Positions 1 to 5,484 of a stretch of DNA of 11,118 bases are shown piece after piece. Position 1 is the first letter of the stretch, and each line of letters begins with the position of its first letter. A program made the translations under genes and the position numbers. Source of the stretch: BTRG01 sp036986275. GTDB lineage: Bacteria > Pseudomonadota > Gammaproteobacteria > Acidiferrobacterales > SZUA-150. The notes beneath the pieces were generated by a model that ran no database searches, had not been told where the DNA came from, and saw only the letters and a list, made by a program, of their open reading frames with translations. Where the stretch lies: positions 1-11,118 of the forward strand of contig BTRG01000069.1 of assembly GCA_036986275.1 (NCBI GenBank). The letters run 5' to 3'.

Positions 1-42
1 GTTAATATGGCGCAGGATGATCTTGATTTGGTAGATGTTCAT
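1..42 (-). CDS. 5' end of a gene leaving the window; resembles plasmid pRiA4b ORF-3 family
   Basis: Only the first 14 codons are present, reading MNIYQIKIILRHIN, so the gene continues beyond position 1. The start is supported by a GGAG ribosome binding site five nucleotides before the ATG (CTGGAG-ACACC-ATG on the minus strand). The opening matches what I remember of the plasmid pRiA4b ORF-3 family, whose proteins typically begin with a 'YQLK-x-L-x-I-x-PPIWRR' type strand. That family is widespread in bacterial chromosomes and has no well-defined biochemical role. The family call rests on 14 residues and is an inference; that a gene starts here is more secure. Confidence 0.45.
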   Translation of the reverse strand, partial: MNIYQIKIILRHIN

Positions 43-206
43 GGTGTCTCCAGGTATTTTTCGTCGCTCTCTTTCGCCGTTACACAGGTTCGTCACCAGT
101 AGCCCCACGGATTACGCTGCGGCGCCCCACATACTCGAAATAATACAGTGGAAGTGCTCTTGGGGGTGCTGCATCCGGGCTGTTTTGCTGAAAACCCCCA
201 TCCCAG

Positions 207-229
207 CCTTCCCCCTGAAAAGGGGAAGG
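207..229. repeat. Perfect 8-bp inverted repeat with 7-nt loop
   Basis: CCTTCCCC at 207-214 pairs exactly with GGGGAAGG at 222-229 around the loop CTGAAAA. It lies in the 284-bp gap (43-326) between the HIRAN gene and the partial gene at the left edge; I see no gene in that gap. A 10-nt direct repeat CCCCATCCCA occurs at 196-205 and 243-252 on either side. The hairpin is about 100 nt downstream of the HIRAN stop codon. On the minus strand it is followed, after a G-rich stretch, by TTTT, so a weak terminator is possible. C-rich/G-rich hairpins of this sort are also common dispersed intergenic repeats in gammaproteobacteria. Confidence 0.5.
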
Positions 230-326
230 TGAAAAGATGAATCCCCATCCCAATCATCTCGCCTCAAGGGAAAGACAATAACTACCTGAAGGCGTGGGAT
301 TCTTACGCTTATTAAAGGCATTAAAG

Positions 327-725
327 CTATGCCTCCAGCCAGACTTCAAGCTGCACACGTCGCCATGGATTATCTCCCGTTTGCAGTACACTGATGTTGG
401 CATTGACCTGCTCGCCTCTATCCATCATCTGGCTCACAGCAGTGTTCTGTGATCTGGGTACATAACCGATTTTGAACTCGTCATAGAACACGGCAACGGC
501 TCTTCGGTCGTAGGGGTTACCTGGCTCACGTAGCAGGTCCAGCGGTTTGCCCACCGCAAAACGCTCCCAGATATGCGGGCCGGCATGATACTGAAACCCG
601 GCCAGCGATGATTCTTGTATCGTGATGCGCTTCGCTGTGCCGGCCATGGCAGGCGGCGCCATGGGGGATGCACCCGCCCCCGCCACCAGGGCCGCCAATG
701 CCTGTAGAAATCCACGCCGTTTCAT
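327..725 (-). CDS. Tat-exported HIRAN-domain protein
   Basis: A 132-residue protein made of an export signal followed by one HIRAN domain. The N-terminus KRRGFLQAL has the twin-arginine RRxFL pattern, then an Ala/Gly-rich hydrophobic stretch, with likely cleavage after AMA at residue 28. This predicts folded export through the Tat system. Residues about 36-130 show the HIRAN pattern: GFQYH, then DLLREPGNPYDRRAVAVF (63-80; the N-P-Y-D-x-x-A-V core) and IGYVPR (86-91). HIRAN domains are known from the SNF2-family protein HLTF, where the domain binds DNA 3' ends, and from small stand-alone bacterial proteins of unknown role. Here the domain is the whole mature protein, so a periplasmic function unrelated to DNA repair is plausible. 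The ATG has GAGG eight nucleotides upstream. It lies 88 bp after the WYL regulator gene on the same strand and is probably transcribed with it. Confidence 0.8.
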   Translation of the reverse strand: MKRRGFLQALAALVAGAGASPMAPPAMAGTAKRITIQESSLAGFQYHAGPHIWERFAVGKPLDLLREPGNPYDRRAVAVFYDEFKIGYVPRSQNTAVSQMMDRGEQVNANISVLQTGDNPWRRVQLEVWLEA

Positions 726-813
726 GCTCCTGTCCTCTTTGTCCTTATGCAGTCAGGTTCGCGAGCTAACATTATTACATGACCGGTCTATCATGGGATG
801 AGACAGTAAGTGG

Positions 814-1779
814 TTAGTTTTTATACTGGGTTAGGGCATTTTTCAGGCATTCGCGCGCCCTGGCGCGCAGGTTTTTTGGCGCCAGAACCTCAACATCCGG
901 GCCATACTTGAGAATATCCATGAGCAATTCCCTATCATCTGCGTAGGGTATTTCCAGCACATAGCTGCCGTCTTCCGACCAGTGACCTGTTTGCTTAGGG
1001 TGCCATTGTTCTCGTGATACCCAGCGGGCGCGGTAGGCATTGAATTTCAAACGTGCGGTCTGGGTTTTTTGACCAGCGAAAATACCATACCCCGTCCCCA
1101 ACTCCTTCTCCAGCCGGGTCTCGGCAATATTCCGTGCACGGCGGTCAACTAATCGAAGATTTTCGATTGCATCCAGGGAAAACGTTCGTAAGCCGCTGCG
1201 AACATGGTCATAGGCATCCAGGTACCAGTTATCACGATAATGCACCAGTCGCTGAGGTGATATTTCCCTTCTATCGCTGTCGTCGCGTTCACGATTGTAG
1301 TAGTCGATGGACAACCGCTTGCGTATCAATACCGCATGGCTGATGAGTTCGAAATAATTGGCCTCGACATCTCGCCGCCCCAGGGACAGGATGCGTATTC
1401 TTTTTCTGAGTTCATGCAGACTGGCGTCATTTTTCTCAAGCAACTTCTCCAGCCTGGCATGCAGGGGCTGCATAACGGATTGCAGGAACTCTGGCTGCAC
1501 CTCGTTCAATAATTGTTGAAACGTGAGCAAGGCATGCGCCTCACTGGCGGAGAACCACAGCCCCGGAAGTTCGAAATTGTCAGCACCCGGATCGAAACAA
1601 TAGCCGCGGGCGCCTCTCTGATACTGAATTGGGGCATTGAAACGATCCCTCAGGTATTCTATATCGCGGTAAAATGTGGGCCTGGAGATTTCCAGATCTT
1701 CCAGGAAAACATGCGCAGGAACAGGACGCCCCTTTGCCAATCTTTTACATATTTTGTAGAAACGCTCACTGCGATCCAT
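814..1779 (-). CDS. WYL-domain transcriptional regulator (YafY/DeoR-like HTH)
   Basis: A 321-residue cytoplasmic regulator with the usual three-part layout and length of WYL proteins. Residues 1-60 form a winged helix-turn-helix (ISRPTFYRDIEYLRD at 31-45 as the recognition helix, then the wing with GARGYCF). Residues about 140-215 are the WYL domain, with NWYLDAYDHVRSGLRTFSLD at 184-203. Residues about 240-316 are the WCX C-terminal extension (ARLKFNAYRARWVSREQW, then WSEDGSYVLEIPY and the terminal LKYGPDVEVLAP). WYL domains bind small ligands or nucleic acid and commonly control DNA-damage or defence genes, but many chromosomal copies have unrelated targets; the target here is unknown. The start ATG is preceded by a weak GAGAG. 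The upstream promoter region carries a palindrome that could be its own operator. The downstream neighbour is the HIRAN gene, its likely operon partner. Confidence 0.88.
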   Translation of the reverse strand: MDRSERFYKICKRLAKGRPVPAHVFLEDLEISRPTFYRDIEYLRDRFNAPIQYQRGARGYCFDPGADNFELPGLWFSASEAHALLTFQQLLNEVQPEFLQSVMQPLHARLEKLLEKNDASLHELRKRIRILSLGRRDVEANYFELISHAVLIRKRLSIDYYNRERDDSDRREISPQRLVHYRDNWYLDAYDHVRSGLRTFSLDAIENLRLVDRRARNIAETRLEKELGTGYGIFAGQKTQTARLKFNAYRARWVSREQWHPKQTGHWSEDGSYVLEIPYADDRELLMDILKYGPDVEVLAPKNLRARARECLKNALTQYKN

Positions 1780-1805
1780 ATGACTCTCGATGTGTAATTG
1801 ACATG

Positions 1806-1834
1806 CCTATATCATTCAGGGAGCCCCTGATGAA
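1806..1834 (-). promoter_or_regulatory. Candidate promoter of the WYL regulator gene with a palindrome in the spacer
   Basis: On the minus strand a -35-like TTCATC (1834-1829) is separated by 17 nt from an extended -10 TGA-TATAGG (TATAGG at 1811-1806). Transcription would begin near 1799, about 20 nt before the start codon. The -35 box matches the consensus at only 3 of 6 positions, so the call depends on the extended -10. The perfect inverted repeat TCAGGG-AGC-CCCTGA (1816-1830) fills the spacer, which is where a repressor site would block RNA polymerase. Autoregulation by the WYL protein is an inference. Confidence 0.3.
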
Positions 1835-1844
1835 TTCCGGTTTT

Positions 1845-1894
1845 GTCATTCCTGTATTCTGGCTTGTGGGCCTTCGCTCCCCAGCCGGAATGAC
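1845..1894. repeat. Degenerate REP-like hairpin
   Basis: GTCATTCC (1845-1852) is the reverse complement of GGAATGAC (1887-1894). Just inside, ATTCTGGCT (1856-1864) pairs with AGCCGGAAT (1884-1892) at 8 of 9 positions, so two registers of folding are possible. GTCATTCC...GGAATGAC arms are typical of dispersed intergenic repeats in proteobacterial genomes. The inner part here is diverged, suggesting an old copy. Confidence 0.4.
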
Positions 1895-2065
1895 GGAAAA
1901 GAGTTTCCTTGGGTGGTACTGTTGTAAAGGATTATTGTTATTTTCTATAAAGCCCCACTGTCTATTAATATGGTTCTTATACGGGCCAATATGATAATCT
2001 AATCCAGTTAGCCTTGTCTACATACCTGCAATTAATCGATGCTGCTATATGTTTGTTATCATGGC

Positions 2066-2094
2066 AAAAAAGCAATCATTGGGGAATCCCAATG
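2066..2094 (-). terminator. Probable Rho-independent terminator of the VOC gene
   Basis: Read on the minus strand, a perfect 7-bp stem CATTGGG-ATTC-CCCAATG (2094-2077) is followed after ATTGC by six T residues (2071-2066). The flanking AGC and GCT can add pairs across a small bulge. The hairpin begins 55 nt after the VOC stop codon. The five-nucleotide spacing between stem and T-run is slightly longer than ideal. Confidence 0.5.
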
Positions 2095-2149
2095 GCTGGC
2101 ACAAGAAGTAATATTAGAGAACGCTTCTGTACTGGAATGGACTACAGGA

Positions 2150-2557
2150 TCAGCCCTGCAAGGTCATATCCCAAAACGTCGCCTCGATCTTATGGCCATC
2201 GGGGTCGCGGACAAAGCAGCCATAATACGCCTCACCATAATCCTTGCGGGGTCCCGGTGCGCCATCGTCGCTACCGCCGGTAGCGAGGGCGGCGGCATGA
2301 AAGGCATCCACCTCCTCTTTGGTCGCGGCGACAAATCCGAAATGCGTTCCATTGCCGAGCGTGGCGGGCTCACCGTTGATGGGGGTCTGCACCCAGAACT
2401 CCGGGAACTGCTTGCCATAGGCAATAGCACCGGGATACTCCATGAAGCGCTTGCAGCCTAGTGTCGACAGCACCTTGTCGTAAAAGGCGATAGATTTATC
2501 GAAGTCATTGGTACCCAATGAGACATGGGAAATAATACTGGGGTTTTCATTTGCCAT
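2150..2557 (-). CDS. VOC-family (glyoxalase/bleomycin-resistance fold) protein
   Basis: A 135-residue cytoplasmic protein with the paired beta-alpha-beta-beta-beta modules of the vicinal oxygen chelate fold: first module about 8-60 (IISHVSLGTNDFDKSIAFYD), second about 70-130 (THFGFVAATKEEVDAFHAAA ... FVRDPDGHKIEATFW). Likely metal ligands by position are H11, H72 and E125. The family contains glyoxalase I, extradiol dioxygenases and fosfomycin/bleomycin resistance proteins. This single-domain type is usually annotated only as lactoylglutathione lyase-like, and the substrate cannot be told from sequence. The start was set at the ATG at 2557 because AAGGAG (2570-2565) lies seven nucleotides upstream; a GTG two codons earlier would sit almost on that site. 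It lies downstream of the MFS gene on the same strand with a 138-bp gap, so it may have its own promoter. A TTGACG box occurs at 2658-2653, without a good -10. Confidence 0.85.
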   Translation of the reverse strand: MANENPSIISHVSLGTNDFDKSIAFYDKVLSTLGCKRFMEYPGAIAYGKQFPEFWVQTPINGEPATLGNGTHFGFVAATKEEVDAFHAAALATGGSDDGAPGPRKDYGEAYYGCFVRDPDGHKIEATFWDMTLQG

Positions 2558-2695
2558 GAACACGCTCCTTGTTGTTGATTGCCCCTCCCGCCCCGGCCCA
2601 GACGCACACCTACACTAAGGCCGATGCGAAAATTGCACGTTAATAAAAATAACGTCAATCCAGGTGACCAGCTTACCTTCTTTGGAAAGCCCGGA

Positions 2696-3835
2696 TCAAT
2701 TCTGGCTTTGTTGCCTCAGACCCACCCAGGCAATAATAAAGGCTGCACTTGCTAATAGCGACGCAATCACAAACGTCACATCCGGGCCCAGGGCCTTCCA
2801 GGTAATGCCACTATAAAACCCACCCAGGGCGCCGCCTATGCCAAAACTGATGCTGCCGTATATAGCCTGACCGCGTATCTGATGCCGTCCGGTAAAAAAG
2901 TTGTGCACCATTTCTATCGCTGTTGCGTGATAGGCGCCAAAGGTGGCGGCATGCAGTATTTGTGCAACGATAATGAGAGACAGGTTCCGCGGGAAATAAC
3001 CGATTATCAACCAGCGCAGGGCCGCCAGGCCAAAACTCAACATCAGCATAGCCCGCAAACTGAAGTGCCGGCGCATGCGATGCAAAACAATAAACACTCC
3101 TATCTCACAAAGCACACCCAAGGCCCACAACCAGCCTATCACACCCCTGCTATAACCGTTGTCTTCCATGTAAATGGTATAAAACGTGTAATAGGGACCA
3201 TGACTGGCCTGCATCAGCAAGGAGGCCAGCAGAAACGCAAAGACCTCCGGGCGCATAATGACCTTCAGTAAAGGCTGTAACTCGGTCTCTTCGAGCTTGA
3301 CGGCGCTTTCCGGTATCACCAGGCTGTATAGCCAGATACCGATAAGCAGTATTAGCATGACAGGCAGCAACCACCAGAGCGTGGCGACATCAAACAAATA
3401 GCCCAGACCCACCACGGCAACGATAAAACCGACCGACCCCCAAAGACGCACGCGCGCATAATCGCCACCACTACCTGAGTAGTGTGACATCGTTGCCGCT
3501 TCCACCTGTGGCAGCGATGCGTTCCAGAAGAAACTGAAAGTCATTATCACCAGTACCAGCCACCAGAAGTGCGTACTCAGGAATACGCCGGCAAAAGCCA
3601 ATGCGCTGAAGAAGGCCGCCCAGCGGACAACGGCCAGTCGCTGGCCTCTGTGATCCGCGATCCAGCCCCAAATATTGGGGGCAATGATACGGGAGACCAT
3701 CAATAAGGCCATGAGGTTGCCTATCTGCAGGGCGCTAAAACCAATAGACTTGAGATACAGCCCCCAATACGGTACCAGGGCGCCGAGCGCAGCGAAATAA
3801 AAGAAATAAAAACCGGACAGGCGCCAGTATGGCAT
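2696..3835 (-). CDS. MFS transporter, HcaT-like (MFS_1_like/PPP family)
   Basis: A 379-residue inner-membrane protein with about twelve hydrophobic helices, the usual length for the compact major facilitator group that includes E. coli HcaT (3-phenylpropionate permease) and nucleoside-symporter-like proteins. Family signs are the N-terminal PYWRLSGFYFFYFAALGALV, YWGLYLKSIGFS, and the loop-2 motif A variant GWIADHRGQR (57-66). The C-half carries ATFGAYHATAIEMVHNFF and GQAIYGSISFGIGGALGG, both typical of this group. The substrate is unknown. The start was taken as ATG at 3835; a GTG seven codons earlier is in frame, but it is embedded in the GAGGTGG that probably serves as the ribosome site (about 12 nt before the ATG). 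It is likely a single-gene unit: the upstream neighbour aroC is separated by 166 bp that hold a large hairpin. Confidence 0.85.
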   Translation of the reverse strand: MPYWRLSGFYFFYFAALGALVPYWGLYLKSIGFSALQIGNLMALLMVSRIIAPNIWGWIADHRGQRLAVVRWAAFFSALAFAGVFLSTHFWWLVLVIMTFSFFWNASLPQVEAATMSHYSGSGGDYARVRLWGSVGFIVAVVGLGYLFDVATLWWLLPVMLILLIGIWLYSLVIPESAVKLEETELQPLLKVIMRPEVFAFLLASLLMQASHGPYYTFYTIYMEDNGYSRGVIGWLWALGVLCEIGVFIVLHRMRRHFSLRAMLMLSFGLAALRWLIIGYFPRNLSLIIVAQILHAATFGAYHATAIEMVHNFFTGRHQIRGQAIYGSISFGIGGALGGFYSGITWKALGPDVTFVIASLLASAAFIIAWVGLRQQSQN

Positions 3836-3875
3836 GATAATAATAAACCACCTCACAGCAAGCTGACGGGGTATC

Positions 3876-3904
3876 AGAATAGAACCCTATGGGATCTAAT
3901 ACAA
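3876..3904 (-). promoter_or_regulatory. Candidate promoter of the MFS gene
   Basis: TTGTAT (3904-3899) and TATTCT (3881-3876) on the minus strand are separated by exactly 17 nt. Transcription would start near 3869, leaving a 34-nt leader. Box matches are 3 of 6 and 4 of 6, so this is weak on its own. The palindrome centred at 3918 would lie near -49 relative to this start, a position typical of activator sites. Confidence 0.25.
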
Positions 3905-3908
3905 GTTA

Positions 3909-3927
3909 GTCATGTCCGGGACATGAC
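3909..3927. promoter_or_regulatory. Perfect palindrome upstream of the MFS gene, candidate operator
   Basis: GTCATGTC (3909-3916) and GACATGAC (3920-3927) are perfect reverse complements around CGG. A short dyad of this shape, 74-92 nt before a transporter start codon and just upstream of its candidate -35 box, fits a dimeric regulator's site. There is no T-run, so a terminator is less likely. The cognate protein is not identified. Confidence 0.35.
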
Positions 3928-3941
3928 ATAAATTATTTGTA

Positions 3942-3996
3942 GGGCACTTCTATTAATACCCTCTCCCACTGGGAGAGGGTATTAATAGAAGTGCCC
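3942..3996. repeat. Palindromic 55-bp element with TGTA flanking repeats, MITE-like
   Basis: Two 26-nt arms (3942-3967 and 3971-3996) are perfect reverse complements with a 3-nt loop ACT. The left arm starts GGGCACTTCTATTAATA and ends CCCTCTCCC. The element is bracketed by the 4-bp direct repeats TGTA at 3938-3941 and 3997-4000, as expected for a target-site duplication. It ends two nucleotides from the aroC stop codon and leaves aroC intact. In RNA it would form a very strong hairpin and probably ends or stabilises the aroC transcript. No T-run follows on the minus strand, so it is not a canonical intrinsic terminator. The inverted repeat is certain; mobile origin is an inference. Confidence 0.6.
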
Positions 3997-4001
3997 TGTA
4001 A

Positions 4002-5093
4002 TCAATCCGCGATATCAGGTGTGGGTGATTCTACATCAGCATTCTGCGCACGATGACGCAGTGCATGATCTATCAACACCAATGCCAGCATGGCTTCCGC
4101 AATAGGTGTGGCGCGTAGGCCAACACAGGGATCATGTCTGCCCGTGGTGACAATATCCGTGATATTACCGTTGCTATCTATAGTTTGACCAGGCTGCGTG
4201 ATACTGGATGTCGGCTTGAGGGCGATACTGACTTCAATATCCTGCCCCGATGAGATACCACCCAATACACCACCGGCATTATTGCTTTCGAAACCACCGG
4301 GGTGCAGCAAGTCGCGATGCTCGGAGCCCTTCTGGGCGATACATTTAAAGCCAGCGCCTACCTCAACACCCTTAACGGCATTGATGCTCATCATGGCATG
4401 GGCAATGTCGGCATCCAGCCTATCAAAAATAGGTTCACCCCATCCCACCGGCATACCGCCGGCAACAACATTAATACGCGCGCCTATAGAGTCTCCTTCT
4501 TTGCGTAATGTATTAATATAGTCTTCCAGCTCTTTGACTTTACCGGCATCAGGGCAAAAGAAGGGATTCTTCTCCACGGCATCCCAGTCGCGCTTGTCTA
4601 TTACAATATCACCCATCTGTGCCATGTAGCCGCGTATGCTGACACCGAAACGCTCCTGTAAGTACTTCTTGGCAATAGCACCCGCGGCCACACGCATGGC
4701 CGTCTCGCGTGCGGACGAACGCCCGCCACCACGGTAATCACGTACGCCGTACTTTTGCTGATAGGTGTAATCGGCATGGCCGGGCCTGAAACTGTCCTTG
4801 ATCTTGCCATAGTCCTGCGAACGCTGGTCTTCGTTGTAGATAATCAGGCCTATGGGTGTGCCCGTGGTCTTGCCTTCAAATACGCCCGACAAGATCTCGA
4901 CCGCATCACTCTCCTTGCGCTGCGTGGTATACCGCGACTGCCCGGGTCTGCGTCTGTCGAGATCCGGTTGAATATCGGCCTCGGATAATTCCATCCCCGG
5001 CGGGCAACCATCGACGATACAACCTATGGCCTTGCCGTGGCTTTCACCAAAGCCGGTGACAGTGAATAATTTTCCAAAGCTGTTGCCTGACAT
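4002..5093 (-). CDS. aroC: Chorismate synthase
   Basis: Cytoplasmic enzyme of the last shikimate step, converting 5-enolpyruvylshikimate-3-phosphate to chorismate with reduced FMN as cofactor. The protein is 363 residues, normal for bacterial AroC. All three family signatures are present: GESHGKAIGCIVDGCPPG (16-33), the RSSARETAMRVAAGA block (125-139), and GRHDPCVGLRATPIAEAM (318-335). The catalytic histidines correspond to H19 in GESHG and H106 in FRPGHADYT. The FMN/substrate-binding Arg-rich segment DRRRPGQSRY is at 46-55. The start follows a weak GGGA site nine nucleotides upstream. It is the last gene of a likely three-gene transcript, 16 nt after the unknown 124-aa gene. A 26-bp-stem hairpin lies directly behind the stop codon. 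Confidence 0.98.
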   Translation of the reverse strand: MSGNSFGKLFTVTGFGESHGKAIGCIVDGCPPGMELSEADIQPDLDRRRPGQSRYTTQRKESDAVEILSGVFEGKTTGTPIGLIIYNEDQRSQDYGKIKDSFRPGHADYTYQQKYGVRDYRGGGRSSARETAMRVAAGAIAKKYLQERFGVSIRGYMAQMGDIVIDKRDWDAVEKNPFFCPDAGKVKELEDYINTLRKEGDSIGARINVVAGGMPVGWGEPIFDRLDADIAHAMMSINAVKGVEVGAGFKCIAQKGSEHRDLLHPGGFESNNAGGVLGGISSGQDIEVSIALKPTSSITQPGQTIDSNGNITDIVTTGRHDPCVGLRATPIAEAMLALVLIDHALRHRAQNADVESPTPDIAD

Positions 5094-5109
5094 AAGAATT
5101 TATCCCGGC

Positions 5110-5484
5110 CTAGAAACCTTTACGATAGGCATCGTTCAGCGCGCCGATGAGGTCGACAAAAGGCACGGCAACACCGGCCTCACGCAGCCTGTCCATAATC
5201 GGAAAGTCTTCACCCTGCGCCAAGCGCAAACCCCCATTCTTGGTCGATTCATTCAAATCCTTAAAGTAACCCAGCATATCTCTATACAGGTCGATATGCG
5301 CGGTCAGCTGTCCGAACTCATCTTCATCTTCGGTGCAGGCAATTATCTCTTCAGTCTCAATAATGGCCTGATCCAGCAGATACAGAAATTCATCGGGGTT
5401 TTTGGGCTTATCCACAGTGATTCGATCCCGGTAACAGGTTGTTCCAACGTCTACGATCCGTGGCGCAAACATATCAGAATCCAT
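5110..5484 (-). CDS. Unknown 124-aa acidic protein between mipA-like gene and aroC
   Basis: I do not recognise a family. The protein is soluble-looking, without signal peptide or membrane segment. It has a predicted helical middle with an acidic cluster (ETEEIIACTEDEDEFGQ, 43-59), followed by LTAHIDLYRDMLGYFKDL (60-77) and a C-terminal helix ending NDAYRKGF. The ATG at 5484 was chosen because it gives a translationally coupled 11-nt overlap with the end of the mipA-like gene; a second in-frame ATG at 5472, one nucleotide after that stop codon, would give 120 residues. aroC begins 16 nt downstream. The open frame, tight spacing and protein-like composition make it a real gene, probably cotranscribed and co-translated with its neighbours. 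A role cannot be stated. Confidence 0.75.
   Translation of the reverse strand: MDSDMFAPRIVDVGTTCYRDRITVDKPKNPDEFLYLLDQAIIETEEIIACTEDEDEFGQLTAHIDLYRDMLGYFKDLNESTKNGGLRLAQGEDFPIMDRLREAGVAVPFVDLIGALNDAYRKGF

Larger units (their letters stand above)
1780..2149. other. 370-bp gene-free intergenic stretch
   Basis: No convincing coding sequence on either strand. The open frames here are short, start with poor ribosome sites and run on into antisense of the VOC gene. What it holds, left to right: the WYL promoter/palindrome (1806-1834); a degenerate hairpin repeat at 1845-1894; an AT-rich part from about 1920 to 2150 with no recognisable gene; a 10-nt match TCTATTAATA (1961-1970) to the arm of the palindromic element behind aroC; and the probable VOC terminator at 2066-2094. 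Confidence 0.6.

Noticed and set aside
35..232. 65-codon plus-strand frame at the left edge
   Set aside because: Overlaps the start of the minus-strand partial gene and the hairpin repeat. No ribosome binding site or protein-like pattern.
1..1779. Possible defence island (WYL, HIRAN, plasmid ORF-3-like gene)
   Set aside because: No nuclease, helicase, methyltransferase, toxin or CRISPR component is present, and the HIRAN protein is predicted to be exported. The neighbourhood alone does not justify the label.
1798..1803. Perfect TTGACA on the plus strand
   Set aside because: No -10 box at an acceptable distance, and no plus-strand gene follows.
2039..2461. 140-codon plus-strand frame starting in the AT-rich gap
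   Set aside because: Three quarters of it is antisense to the VOC gene, there is no ribosome site, and the unique N-terminal part resembles nothing I recognise.
2637..2655. ACGTTA-N7-TAACGT inverted repeat between the MFS and VOC genes
   Set aside because: Short, AT-rich and without a good promoter around it (TTGACG at 2658-2653 has no matching -10). Too weak to call an operator or terminator.
2882..3271. 129-codon plus-strand frame
   Set aside because: Antisense to the MFS transporter, with composition typical of the reverse complement of membrane-helix codons.
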